Shown: positions 44,548-54,600 of the stretch, piece after piece
Position numbering within the stretch: the first letter of the stretch is position 1
Layout: each line of letters starts with the position of its first letter
Origin: Mucilaginibacter kameinonensis
Lineage (GTDB): Bacteria; Bacteroidota; Bacteroidia; Sphingobacteriales; Sphingobacteriaceae
Assembly: GCF_003675385.1 (NCBI RefSeq)
Contig: NZ_RCWZ01000002.1
Coordinates: 868,001 to 932,000, forward strand
Direction: 5' to 3'
DNA length: 64,000 nt
Translations under genes and position numbers: made by a program
Notes under the pieces: generated by a model
The model's database searches: none
Told to the model about the DNA's origin: nothing
The model's input: the letters and a program-made list of their open reading frames with translations, nothing else

Positions 44548-44916
44548 ATGAAAATATTGCAGTTACCGCCAGATCCAAGAGACTTTGCAAAAAGTAAGAG
44601 AACTAAAGTAGATCTCGATTTAAAGAAAGCCACCGTACAGCAAACTGTTAAGCAGCCAAAACCTGTTCTGGATAATTTTCTGAAGCGCTTTTTTCCGGAT
44701 GATGCTCCGGAAAACCTGAGCACTACGGAGGCGGTGATACGAGGGGCGCTGGTGTTTACCATGCCCGCACTGTCAGCAATTGACTGGAATTATCATACTC
44801 ATGCCATGATTATCATAGCACCGGTAATATTTTACCTTGAGGTAACAGCATTTACCCTATATTGTCCCGTGAAAAGACTGTTTAGTAACTATACTCATCC
44901 ATCAAAATATGAGTAA
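44548..44916 (+). CDS. Small membrane protein of unknown function
   Basis: ATG 44548 (MKILQLPPDPRDF) is chosen over ATG 44524 because the latter falls inside a candidate promoter element. The 122-residue product has a charged, Lys-rich N-terminal half (KSKRTKVDLDLKKATVQQTVK) and two hydrophobic stretches near the C-terminus (RGALVFTMPALSAI and MIIIAPVIFYLEVTAFTLYC) ending in CPVKRLFSNY. The end faintly recalls small YgaP-type (DUF2892) membrane proteins, but the match is weak. It is 43 bp upstream of dps in the same direction and may be cotranscribed with it. Confidence 0.7.
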   Translation: MKILQLPPDPRDFAKSKRTKVDLDLKKATVQQTVKQPKPVLDNFLKRFFPDDAPENLSTTEAVIRGALVFTMPALSAIDWNYHTHAMIIIAPVIFYLEVTAFTLYCPVKRLFSNYTHPSKYE

Positions 44917-44959
44917 GTTATAAAACAGAAAATATATCAACCCAACAAAACACAATATC

Positions 44960-45433
44960 ATGAAAGCAAACATCGGAATTAACGAAGCAGACCGCCAGGC
45001 CGTTTCAGACCAGTTAGCAAAATTACTGGCTGACGAATTTTTATTGTACACCAAAACCCGTAACGCGCATTGGAACATTGAAGGCCCTGATTTTCACTCA
45101 ATGCACGTGTTTTTTGAACAACAGTACAACGAGCTTGACGAGATCATGGACAGCGTTGCCGAGCGTATCCGTAAAATTGGTCATTATGCACCTGCTACTT
45201 TAACCCAGTTATTACAACTTACCCATTTAACCGAAAAGCTTGACCATAAAAACGATAGTCTGGGCTTTTTGAAAGAGTTGCTTGAGGATCATGAAAGTAT
45301 TATTGAGTTTATTCGCGGTAATATCGATCCCTTTGTTAGCAAGTACAATGACGCAGGCACCAGCGATTTTATTACTGGCTTAATGGAAACTCACGAAGGC
45401 ATGGCCTGGATGCTAAGGTCGCACTTTAGATAA
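44960..45433 (+). CDS. dps: Dps family DNA-protection and iron-storage protein
   Basis: The 157-residue protein is a Dps mini-ferritin. The inter-subunit ferroxidase ligands His37, His49, Asp64 and Glu68 keep the spacing of the Listeria innocua protein (H31, H43, D58, E62). NAHWNIEGPDFHSMHVFFE is the signature. It stores iron as a 12-mer and protects DNA against peroxide. The very short N-terminus lacks a Lys-rich DNA-binding tail, so iron detoxification may matter more than direct DNA binding. Confidence 0.97.
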   Translation: MKANIGINEADRQAVSDQLAKLLADEFLLYTKTRNAHWNIEGPDFHSMHVFFEQQYNELDEIMDSVAERIRKIGHYAPATLTQLLQLTHLTEKLDHKNDSLGFLKELLEDHESIIEFIRGNIDPFVSKYNDAGTSDFITGLMETHEGMAWMLRSHFR

Positions 45434-45544
45434 AATCCCCCTATTAAATAACCGCTTTTGGCTCAATTGGCTTTCCGGATGCAAACGGAAGGCCATGAGC
45501 AAAAAGTAAATTGATTATCTTAGCAATATTATTCAAGCCTGCTC

Positions 45545-46240
45545 ATGACCAGTTTAATTGTTGATGATAATCCCATTGCCCGCGCAACATTGAGCCATCT
45601 GGCCGGCCAGGTTAATGACCTGGATATTATTTGCGAGTATTGTACCGCCATGGAGGCTTATAATCATCTTCAAAGCCAAAACGTTGATTTACTTTTTCTG
45701 GATATTGAAATGCCCGGAATGGACGGTTTGGAACTCACCCGCAACCTTAAAAACAAGGATATAGTTGTAATTTTTACTACTTCAAAAAAAGAATACGCCG
45801 TTGAAGCGTTTGAACTTAACGTAGCCGATTACCTGGTTAAGCCGGTTACTCCCGGCCGTTTTTTGCAGGCCGTAAATAAAGCCCGCGAAATATTGGACGG
45901 CCGAAAGGAAGAAGTGCAGGTGAAGAACGACGAATTTATTTTCGTACGCGATTCAAACATCACCCGTAAACTTATGCTCGACGATATTTTGTATGCCGAG
46001 GCAATGGGCGACTATGTAAAGTTTTATACCCCCAAAAAAGAATATGCCATACACGGTACACTAAAATCGGCCGAAGAAAAGCTGCCATCATCGAGGTTTA
46101 TCAGGGTGCACCGCTCATACATTATTGCCCTGGATAAAATTGATACCCTGCAGGATGGTGGTTTGGTAATTGCCGGCAAATTTTTGCCCGTGGCCGACGC
46201 CTACCGAAAGACGTTAAATAGTCGAATGAACGTTTTTTAG
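45545..46240 (+). CDS. LytTR-type response regulator
   Basis: The 231-residue protein has a receiver domain (about 1-120) with Asp7, Asp8 and phospho-acceptor Asp53 (LLFLDIEMPGMDG), and Lys in VADYLVKPVTPGRF. A LytTR DNA-binding domain fills about 135-231 (FVRDSNITRKLMLDDILYAE, FIRVHRSYIIALDKIDTL). No LytS-type kinase is adjacent; the next gene, 97 bp downstream, is a hybrid kinase with its own Hpt, which could be the phosphate source. Confidence 0.95.
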   Translation: MTSLIVDDNPIARATLSHLAGQVNDLDIICEYCTAMEAYNHLQSQNVDLLFLDIEMPGMDGLELTRNLKNKDIVVIFTTSKKEYAVEAFELNVADYLVKPVTPGRFLQAVNKAREILDGRKEEVQVKNDEFIFVRDSNITRKLMLDDILYAEAMGDYVKFYTPKKEYAIHGTLKSAEEKLPSSRFIRVHRSYIIALDKIDTLQDGGLVIAGKFLPVADAYRKTLNSRMNVF

Positions 46241-46337
46241 CCGCCGACAGAGGCTGGCAGTTTAACGACAGTTTTGCCTTGCTGAACGATTTTTGCAATT
46301 AAAATAAATTTAACACCTGCATATTTACTTATCACCA

Positions 46338-48545
46338 ATGCGTTCAGCGTCATCAGTAATGGCTAATAAAAAGTTTGCTTACCTCATACTGGCATCATTT
46401 GTAGCAGGTACAATTTTGTTGCTGGTTATTCAATATAATTTTTCGCAAAATATGCAATCGATGCGTAAGGGCAACGAGAGCCTGTTGCGCGAGCTGCATA
46501 CCAGTAACCACCTGCGTGAAGTTGACCGCGATTTGCTCGGCGTTGAAGCCCGGATTAGGGCTGCCATAGCCACCGATGATATATCGCACCTTGAGGGGGT
46601 TGACGCCAAGATCAAAGCGGTTAAAGATTACCTGGACTCGCTTCGTGGAGGAAACCATAATCCTACGGTTAGGCAGTACCTTGATAGGTTGAATATTTTA
46701 GCTGATGAAAAAGTCAGGATTAAAAACGACTTGCTGAAACACTACTATAAAACTGGTAATATGAACGATACCAGTTTTATAGCTAATCCGGGCGCACGCC
46801 GTATCTCCAATGAAATCACTGAAGTAACGCATAAGATCTACGACAATCGTCAAAAAATGATGGATGAGCTAAGTGTGGACGTTATTGATAACAGTGCCCG
46901 GGCCAGGATGTACGGCAATATGCTGATGATTTTCATGTTTTTGAGCGGCGGAACTCTATGCTGGTTTATTGTTAATCAGTTCAGGCAGCAAAACAGGCTC
47001 ATTAGCAGGCTTAACGAATCGGAAAAAACCGCACGGGAGGCATTGCTGATCAAAGAGAACTTCCTGGCAAATATGAGCCACGAGATCCGCACGCCGCTTA
47101 ATTCAATACTGGGTTTTACCAATCTGCTAAAACGTCGTAAAATTGATCCGGACGCAGGTGAGTTTGTAGGTTCGATCCAAAAGGCCGGTGAGAACCTGCT
47201 GGCTATTATTAATGATATTCTCGATCTGTCGAAGATTGAGGCAGGGATGATGCGGATAGTGCAATCGCCATTCAGTGTGCGCGGTTTGATAGACTCTATC
47301 GAAACTTTGTTTAACGAACGCATCAGGGAAAAAGGTCTCACTTTTAGCAGCAAAATTGCTTCAGATGTGCCTGATACCCTTGTTGGCGATGCTACACGTT
47401 TAACACAGATATTGGTAAACCTTATTGGTAATGCCCTGAAATTTAGCGAGCATGGTTGTATCAGGGTCGAGGTTTATAGTAAACAAACAGCGGGTAAAAC
47501 CATAAAGCTGGGTATCCGTGTGACCGATGATGGCATAGGAATTCAAAAAGATAAGCTGGCCTCCATATTTGAGCGCTTTAATCAGGCCGAAGATTCCATT
47601 ACACGTAGTTATGGCGGTACGGGGCTTGGTCTTTCGATAGTTAAAGACCTTGTTGTTTTACAGCTTGGCGAAATAGAAGTTTCAAGCGAGCCCGGAAGAG
47701 GCACCGAGTTTAATTTTTATATCCCGTACATTATTGCCGACGACCAGGTTACCGCGCACATTGATGAAGAAGCGTTAGGTTCGGAAGTAAAAGTAAACCA
47801 CGACTTAAATATTCTGGTGGTTGATGATAACATTATGAACCAAAGTTTGATGAAGCATATGCTTACCCAGTGGGATGCTGCCTTTGATGTGGTATCAAAC
47901 GGCGAAGAAGCGATCAGCAAACTGCAATCAGAAACTTATAATGTGGTACTCATGGATATCCAGATGCCAAAGATGGATGGATATACTGCAACTTATCACA
48001 TTCGCAATGAGCTGAAACTGGATGTACCGATTATTGCGATGACAGCCCACGCTATGGCCGGTGAACGTGAAAAATGCCTGAGCCACGGTATGAACGAATA
48101 TATTGCCAAGCCTGTAAATGATGATGATCTGTTTAAGCTCATCTTAAAATTTGTGCCCGGCGCATCGCGGCAGGAGCAGGCTACGGCAATAAATGAATAC
48201 GATTATCCATTTATTGATCTCAATTATATGAAAGATATCAGTAAAGGGAATATCGACTATGAAAAACTGGTAACGTCGCAATTTATTGAACTTACCTTAG
48301 CTGATGTAAGCACGCTCAAAAACATGTTCAGTACCGAGGATTTTGCGGGCCTGAAAAGCACCGCGCACAATATGAAAACCACGGTAGCCATTATGGGCTT
48401 GCTGCCCGCTTTAGAAGCCGATTTAGATGAGCTTGAGCAGGCGACTGTAGCTGATACCGAAACTTTAAGGCTGATCAACGATATCACCGCGGTGTGCCTT
48501 AATGCCATTGATGATGCCAAGCGCTTTTATAGTACGCTGGTTTAA
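46338..48545 (+). CDS. Hybrid sensor histidine kinase with receiver and Hpt domain
   Basis: The 735-residue inner-membrane protein has a first membrane helix at about 13-32, a CHASE3-like all-helical periplasmic sensor at about 33-190, a second helix at about 193-213, HisKA with His248 (ANMSHEIRTPLNS), an ATPase domain (VTDDGIGI, GGTGLGLSIVK), a receiver with Asp540 (VLMDIQMPKMDG) and a C-terminal Hpt with His677 (STAHNMKTTVAI). The full phosphorelay in one chain suggests it passes phosphate to a separate regulator; the LytTR regulator just upstream is the obvious candidate. Confidence 0.94.
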   Translation: MRSASSVMANKKFAYLILASFVAGTILLLVIQYNFSQNMQSMRKGNESLLRELHTSNHLREVDRDLLGVEARIRAAIATDDISHLEGVDAKIKAVKDYLDSLRGGNHNPTVRQYLDRLNILADEKVRIKNDLLKHYYKTGNMNDTSFIANPGARRISNEITEVTHKIYDNRQKMMDELSVDVIDNSARARMYGNMLMIFMFLSGGTLCWFIVNQFRQQNRLISRLNESEKTAREALLIKENFLANMSHEIRTPLNSILGFTNLLKRRKIDPDAGEFVGSIQKAGENLLAIINDILDLSKIEAGMMRIVQSPFSVRGLIDSIETLFNERIREKGLTFSSKIASDVPDTLVGDATRLTQILVNLIGNALKFSEHGCIRVEVYSKQTAGKTIKLGIRVTDDGIGIQKDKLASIFERFNQAEDSITRSYGGTGLGLSIVKDLVVLQLGEIEVSSEPGRGTEFNFYIPYIIADDQVTAHIDEEALGSEVKVNHDLNILVVDDNIMNQSLMKHMLTQWDAAFDVVSNGEEAISKLQSETYNVVLMDIQMPKMDGYTATYHIRNELKLDVPIIAMTAHAMAGEREKCLSHGMNEYIAKPVNDDDLFKLILKFVPGASRQEQATAINEYDYPFIDLNYMKDISKGNIDYEKLVTSQFIELTLADVSTLKNMFSTEDFAGLKSTAHNMKTTVAIMGLLPALEADLDELEQATVADTETLRLINDITAVCLNAIDDAKRFYSTLV

Positions 48546-48567
48546 AGCCTTTTATTGAATTCTAATA

Positions 48568-48742
48568 CTGGTCGAAGTTTAGCGATAGCGTAACTTCGTC
48601 CTAAAATAGTGGAAGCATCCTGCTTCCGCGTTTAATGATTAGCAGATAAAAGCAAAGCAGTTACATAATACTTTTTACAGGGTCAAGCTGAAAGCTTGCC
48701 TTGTTTTGGGACGAAGTTACGCTATCGCTAAACTTCGACCAG
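48568..48742. repeat. Composite hairpin element 3, 39-bp inverted repeat
   Basis: The arms 48568-48606 and 48704-48742 are inverted copies (38 of 39 bases). Between them are hairpins 48611-48627 (GGAAGCA-TCC-TGCTTCC) and 48684-48698 (CAAGCT-GAA-AGCTTG), both with 3-nt loops. No coding frame lies inside the 97-bp centre. Architecture parallels elements 1 and 2, but the ends differ (CTGGTCGAAG). Confidence 0.88.
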
Positions 48743-48752
48743 TGTAAGCCGG

Positions 48753-48773
48753 GAGACGCATGTAATGCGTCTC
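48753..48773. repeat. 3-nt-loop hairpin GAGACGCAT-GTA-ATGCGTCTC
   Basis: This is a perfect 9-bp stem with a 3-nt loop, 10 bp after composite element 3. It shares the short-loop form of the other hairpins and may be a separate solo unit. Confidence 0.75.
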
Positions 48774-48798
48774 TACTTGTTAACCCTTCACCGACAGT

Positions 48799-48855
48799 TT
48801 TTGCCCGTTCAACGAATCCCGAAGCCAAAGCCTTTAAAGTAGCCTTAGTTTTATG
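48799..48855 (+). promoter_or_regulatory. Two-part promoter-like motif (copy C)
   Basis: TTTTGCCCGTTCAACGAA (48799-48816), then 29 bp, then TAGTTTTATG (48846-48855). It matches copy A at 44470-44526 in both blocks (17 of 18 and 9 of 10 bases) and in spacing. It ends 26 bp before the ATG of the PAS kinase, a good promoter distance. Confidence 0.45.
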
Positions 48856-48881
48856 ATAACAAAAATTGTTACCCTAAGCTC

Positions 48882-50078
48882 ATGGCAACATTAACCGCAA
48901 CCCCACAACAATTAATTAATGCTAATCCGCAAATTGCCGCGTTTGGCAATCCTGATAATTTTATTGAGCCGGTTCTTCCGGGGCAGGTATTAAACCAATA
49001 TGCCTTTTTGGTTGATATATCAGAACGGGTACACACCCGCGAAATGGCCATTACCAACGTATTGGCTACCGCCGGGATAGGCATGTGGAGTTATGGGATA
49101 TACAACAAAAAGTTTCATTTATGCCCGGTTGCCAGCGGCTTTTTAGGCATGAAAGGCAGCAGTACTTTTGGTTTGGGTATGCTGATGCAAAAGCTGGTGC
49201 AGTGGAACCAGAAACATGTTTTAGATACTGCTAAAACAGCCTGCCGCATGCAGCAGGAATTTGAAGCCGAATTGCACATCAACACCGCCGATAGTTGCTA
49301 CACCCGTTGGCTCAAAATAACCGGAAAGCTTTATTGCAGTGATGGTCTGGCCATGAAAATGATGGGCACATTAACAGATATTACTGCCGCAAAACAAGAG
49401 GAATTGCGTAAGAATGACTTGATGGCTTTCCTAAATCATGAATTGCGAACACCACTGAGTACCATTAAACTTTATATCCAGAATACCGCCCGCGTTGCGC
49501 GGATGGAAAACAACAAATCGTTGGAAGATAAAATGCTCAAGGCAGATCAGCAAACCGTGAGCATGACCCAGATGATCAATAACTTTTTAACACTGTCGCA
49601 GGTACAGGATGAGAAGCTTAGTTTGCAAAAAAGCCATTTTGATTTGAGCGAACTGCTCGAGGATGTAACGGCAAATATGATGGTGCTTTATCCCGACCGG
49701 AAATTCAAGGTAAAAGAGGCAAAGGAAATTTGGGTTACTGCCGATTATGATAAACTGGTACAGGTGCTGGTAAATTATGCGAACAACGCGGTTAAGTTTT
49801 CGCCGGTAAAGAGTGTAATTACCCTGGGCTGTCAAATGGTTAGCGGTGAGGCTATCGTAACCGTAGAGGATAAGGGCCGTGGAATAAAAGAAGCCGATCA
49901 AAAGTTGCTGTTTTGCCGCTATTCGCGTATTCATCATGAAAAAACTGGCGGTGCAAAAGGGTATGGCTTAGGCTTATACCTCTCGCGTGAGATTGTTGAA
50001 AGCCATGGCGGAGAAGTAGGGGTGAACAGTGAATATGGCAAAGGCTCAGCGTTTTATTTTAAGTTGCCGGTTAAGTAG
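48882..50078 (+). CDS. PAS-type sensor histidine kinase
   Basis: The 398-residue protein lacks membrane helices and appears cytoplasmic. A PAS-like domain occupies about 50-170 (ATAGIGMWSYGIYNKKFHL, MMGTLTDITAAKQEE). HisKA follows with His186 (LNHELRTPLSTIKLY) and then the ATPase domain (NYANNAVKFSP, VEDKGRGI, GAKGYGLGLYLSREIV). No partner regulator is adjacent downstream. The signal is unknown; the PAS domain suggests an intracellular redox, ligand or light cue. Confidence 0.93.
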   Translation: MATLTATPQQLINANPQIAAFGNPDNFIEPVLPGQVLNQYAFLVDISERVHTREMAITNVLATAGIGMWSYGIYNKKFHLCPVASGFLGMKGSSTFGLGMLMQKLVQWNQKHVLDTAKTACRMQQEFEAELHINTADSCYTRWLKITGKLYCSDGLAMKMMGTLTDITAAKQEELRKNDLMAFLNHELRTPLSTIKLYIQNTARVARMENNKSLEDKMLKADQQTVSMTQMINNFLTLSQVQDEKLSLQKSHFDLSELLEDVTANMMVLYPDRKFKVKEAKEIWVTADYDKLVQVLVNYANNAVKFSPVKSVITLGCQMVSGEAIVTVEDKGRGIKEADQKLLFCRYSRIHHEKTGGAKGYGLGLYLSREIVESHGGEVGVNSEYGKGSAFYFKLPVK

Positions 50079-50101
50079 GTCATTTGCTGCGTGGGAGGGG
50101 A

Positions 50102-50134
50102 AGATTTACGAAGTTTCCAAAACTTCGTAAATCT
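50102..50134. terminator. Bidirectional terminator-like hairpin, 15-bp stem with 3-nt loop
   Basis: The arms 50102-50116 and 50120-50134 are perfect inverse copies with loop CCA. It sits between the stops of the convergent kinase (50078) and antiporter (50144) genes. It lacks a long T tract, so it may be a member of the short-loop hairpin class used as a terminator. Confidence 0.7.
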
Positions 50135-50143
50135 GGAGTTCTG

Positions 50144-51388
50144 CTATTCATCAGTAAGCCGTTTTACAATCCATGGCAAAGTCAGGCCCTGGCCAATCAG
50201 GGTAAACAACACTACCACAACCGAGATAAATATAATGGCATTGCGCTCGGGGAATGGACTACCATCGGCCAAAGTAACCGGTAAGCCAATGGCAATAGCC
50301 AGCGATACAATTCCCCTCATACCCGACCAGCTAATGATCAAACTGCTTTTAAAATCAAGCAACGCGTCTATCGTTATTTTATGCTTCCCCTTTTTGAAGG
50401 CATTTTGCAGATTTACTTTTTGAAGAAAAACACGTACCATTCGTAGTACCAGGGCAACAACAGTAATCAGGAAAGAGTAACCCACATAAGGCCATACCTG
50501 TGCCTTTGGGATGTTTTTAATCACGAAAGGGAATTGCAGCCCAATGAAAATAAAGATCAATCCATTTAGTAAAAAGATGATGATATCCCAGATTGATTTG
50601 GACTGCTGTTTCAATTTTTCGGGGAAAACCTTAGCGCTGAAACGGGCAATGCTCAGTCCCAAAACCACTACCGCTATAACTCCCGATACGTGAAAGTGCT
50701 CGGCAACCAGGTAGGTTACAAATGGCATCAGCAACAAAAAGCTAACTGTCACCATATCATTTTTATGTACCCGCTTAATGATGAATGCCAATATTTTTCC
50801 CATGACCAGTCCAACCACAAAGCCGCCGGCCATCAATATAAAAAACTGCAAGGTCGCCTTCCAGAATATAAAGGCGGCGCCTGTTACGGCGGCTACGGCA
50901 AAACGATAAGCAACAAGGGCCGAGGCATCATTCACCAGGCTTTCACCCTCCAAAATGGTGTTGGTGTTGTGCGATATTCCGAGCCCTTTGGTGATACTCA
51001 TGGCAGCAACAGCATCTGTAGCCGAAAGAATAGCTCCCAATACAAAAGCCAGCGGCCAGGTCATGCCGGGTATCATGAAATGCGCTACCACTGCAATGCC
51101 TGAGGCTGTAATAAATACCAACGAAATAGCCAGCGTACCTATAGTGTTGATATTGGTTTTAAATGTTTGATAGGAGATGTTAAAAGCCGCGTCATACAAT
51201 AAGGGAGGTAAAAAAATCAAGAAAACAATTTCGGGATTAAGCTCAATATTGGGGATAGACGGAATAAAACCAACGGCTATTCCCGCTACAATGAGTAAAA
51301 TAGGATAGGGCAGTTTTATATTATTGGCAATAGCCGATAAGCCGATCATGATAGCGAGGATAAGTATAACTATGGTGTAGTTTTCCAT
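50144..51388 (-). CDS. CPA1-family cation/proton antiporter (NhaP-type)
   Basis: The 414-residue protein has about 12 hydrophobic segments. Family motifs are FLIFLPPLLYDAAFNISY, GAILSATDAVAAM and the ion-binding Asn-Asp in LEGESLVNDASAL, followed by ISWSGMRGIVSLAIA. It exchanges Na+ or K+ for H+ across the inner membrane and helps pH and salt balance. The usual Thr-Asp-Pro of the family is Thr-Asp-Ala here. There is no long cytoplasmic C-terminal tail. The gene is monocistronic and convergent with the PAS kinase. Confidence 0.94.
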   Translation of the reverse strand: MENYTIVILILAIMIGLSAIANNIKLPYPILLIVAGIAVGFIPSIPNIELNPEIVFLIFLPPLLYDAAFNISYQTFKTNINTIGTLAISLVFITASGIAVVAHFMIPGMTWPLAFVLGAILSATDAVAAMSITKGLGISHNTNTILEGESLVNDASALVAYRFAVAAVTGAAFIFWKATLQFFILMAGGFVVGLVMGKILAFIIKRVHKNDMVTVSFLLLMPFVTYLVAEHFHVSGVIAVVVLGLSIARFSAKVFPEKLKQQSKSIWDIIIFLLNGLIFIFIGLQFPFVIKNIPKAQVWPYVGYSFLITVVALVLRMVRVFLQKVNLQNAFKKGKHKITIDALLDFKSSLIISWSGMRGIVSLAIAIGLPVTLADGSPFPERNAIIFISVVVVLFTLIGQGLTLPWIVKRLTDE

Positions 51389-51669
51389 AAGCAGCTACGC
51401 TTTTATTGAATTGTCTAACTCAGGTACCATAGCCAAGATAAATGAAAAGTTTGGGAAATTGTTTTTTTCAAAGTACTTCAAAACGCAGCCATAAATTTTG
51501 AATTGATAACATGATATATTTTAAAGGCAAGATAGTACAGGATGCCAAATCATATCTAAAGCTTTAGTATTGTTTAATTATAAACTTAACAGCTTTTCCG
51601 GGTACAAACTCAACCATTCTGCTTAACAGTATGGAAGTACAAAGCTTTATAAAACAAAATATCTACCTG

Positions 51670-54600
51670 ATGCAAAATGTCTACAAAAGGGCCATCTTAA
51701 CATTACTTGCGGTCAATGCAATTGGTTTTGGAGCCCAAAGCTTCGCCCAAACCAGATCACCTAAAACCGATCCACTTTACAGTGGCTTTAAAACCACGCC
51801 CGATTCGGTGCAAACCAGTGTATACTGGTATTGGATTTCCGGGAATGTATCAAAGGAAGGCGTGGTTAAAGACCTTGAATCGATGAAAAAGGTTGGCATT
51901 AACCGGGCTTTTATCGGTAACGTTGGCCTGGATGAAATCCCTTATGGTAAGGTGAAAATGTTTTCGGACGAATGGTGGGATATTATGCATACGGCGCTTA
52001 AAACGGCTACTAAACTCAAAATAGATATCGGTGTTTTCAATGGTCCGGGTTGGAGCCAGTCTGGTGGCCCATGGGTTAAGCCGGAGCAGTCTATGAGGTA
52101 CCTGACTTCATCAAACATAACGGTTAAAGGGCCTGTGAGCCTTGATAAAAAGCTGGATCAGCCCCAAAAACAATTTCAGGATGTAAAGGTGATCGCCTTT
52201 CCTGCACCTGTGGGCTACGGTGAACAAATGGCAAGCTCATTTATCAGTTCCTTACCGGTTGATGCGCGCGCCAATAACCTGATGGATGGTAACGAAAACA
52301 CGGTGTATACCATTCCCAATGATCCAAAGCCTACGGTGACTATTGATGCCGCCTCGCCTTATACGGCGCGTAGTTTTGTTTTTTACCCCGCGCATAAAGA
52401 GTTGAGGTTTGAGGGCGATATCCAGGCCCGCGACGCTGCAGGTAGCTATCAAACCATTAAGCATTTTGTGGTTGACAGGAGCAATACCAATTTAAATGTG
52501 GGTTTTAGCCCTTTTTCGCCTGCCGCGGTATCTATTCCGGCAACAACAAGTCAAAGCTTCAGGATAGTGTTCAGCAATGGCTCTCAGGGCAGCGATATAG
52601 CCGAGCTCAAAATTTCGGCATCGCCCAACGTAGAAAATTATGCCGAAAAGACGTTGGCGAAAATGTTCCAGACACCGCTTCCCTACTGGAAAGAATATCA
52701 GTGGAAACCTCAACCGGTGGTTAATGATCAGCAATATGTCATCGACCCACAAAAGGTTATAGATATCTCAAAATATATGCAGGCTGATGGTACCCTGAAG
52801 TGGGAAGTACCAGTCGGCAACTGGATCATCATGCGTACCGGAATGACGCCAACGCAGGTTACCAACGCCCCCGCACCGCCCGAAGGTCGCGGGCTTGAGA
52901 TTGATAAGATGAGCAAAAAGCATATCGCATCACATTTTGACGCTTTCCTAGGTCAAATTATAAAGCGTATTCCCGCGGCCGATCGCAAAAGCTTTAAAGT
53001 TGCTGTTGAAGACAGCTACGAAACCGGCAGCCAAAACTGGACGGACGATATGCTCAAAAACTTTAAGGCTAAATATGGCTACGATGCCTTGCCTTACCTG
53101 CCGGTACTTAACGGCAGTGTAGTAGGCAGCCAGGATCAAAGTGACAGGTTTTTATGGGACCTGCGCCGTTTTGTTGCTGATAGGGTAGCTTATGATTACG
53201 TTGGTGGGTTGAGGGATGCCAGTCATAAACAGGGGCTTACAACCTGGCTCGAAAATTATGGACACTGGGGCTTTCCCGGCGAGTTTTTGCAGTACGGTGG
53301 CCAATCGGATGAGATAGGTGGTGAGTTTTGGAGCGAGGGCGATCTGGGTAATATCGAGAACCGGGCGGCTTCATCGTCGGCACATATTTATGGTAAAACC
53401 AAGGTTTCTGCCGAATCATTTACCTGCGCGGGAGGCCCGTTTTCGCGTTACCCAGCTTTGATGAAGCAGCGCGGCGACCGCTTTTTTACCGAGGGGATCA
53501 ATAACACGCTGCTACATGTGTATGTAACGCAACCTGCTGATGACAGGGTACCCGGAGCTAATGCCTGGTTTGGTAACGAGTTTAACCGCAACAATACCTG
53601 GTTTTACGATATGGATATGTTTACCAGCTATATCAAGCGCTGTAATTATATGCTAAGGCAGGGCAATTATGTGGCCGATGTGGCTTATTTTATAGGTGAA
53701 GATGCACCAAAGATGACCGGTGTACGTGATCCGGAATTGCCGCAGGGTTACTCATTCGATTATATTAATGCCGAGGTGTTGAATGGCCGTGCAAAAGTTG
53801 TGAACGGCAAACTGGTATTGCCAGGAGGCATGAGCTATAAGCTTTTAGTATTACCTAAACTCTCAACCATGCGACCTGAATTGCTGAAAACTATCACCAA
53901 GCTGGTTAACGATGGGTTAGCCATATTAGGCCCTAAACCGGAGCGCTCACCAAGTTTGCAAAACTACGGTGCGGCCGATGCTGAAATCAAGAAAATGGCT
54001 TCCGTACTTTGGGGCAATATCGATAGCGTTTCGGTAAAAACACATCAGTATGGTAAGGGGATAGTAATTAACGGTATGGATACACAGCAGGCGCTTGATC
54101 TGCTAAAAGTTGCCCCTGATTGTAAGTTTAATACTGTTGGTCAGGCTTTATTTATCCACCGGAAACTGAATGATGGTGATGTGTATTTTGTATCCAACCA
54201 AACAGGCCAGGATATTGACATTAATGCCGCTTTCCGGGTGCAGGGAAAAGCACCTGAACTTTGGGATTCTACAACAGGCAGCAGCCGTAACCTGCCCGAG
54301 TATAAACAGGAGGGGGCTATTACTACGGTGCCTTTAAAATTGGCAGCGTATCAAAGCGCATTTGTAATTTTCAGAAAACCAGCCGCCGCCAATTTAGCTA
54401 AAGGCGAAAACTTCCCCGATCAGCAGGTTTGGGTTGATATAAATACTCCATGGCAGGTTACCTTTGATCCGAAAAGATGGGGACCGGCAAATCCTGTTAC
54501 TTTTGATAAATTAATAGACTGGACACTAAGACCGGAGGATGATATTAAATACTATTCGGGTCCGGCGGTTTATCATAACACGTTTAATATAGCCCAGATA

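Larger units (their letters stand above)
48546..48881. other. 336-bp spacer with large inverted repeat and promoter-like motif
   Basis: No gene seen. It holds composite hairpin element 3 (48568-48742), a further hairpin at 48753-48773 and the two-part motif copy C (48799-48855) in front of the PAS kinase. Confidence 0.7.

Noticed and set aside
46272..46290. Third copy of the two-part promoter-like motif
   Set aside because: TTTTGCC is followed by TTGCTGAACGAT, one base longer than the other copies, and no TARTTTTATG lies at the right distance.
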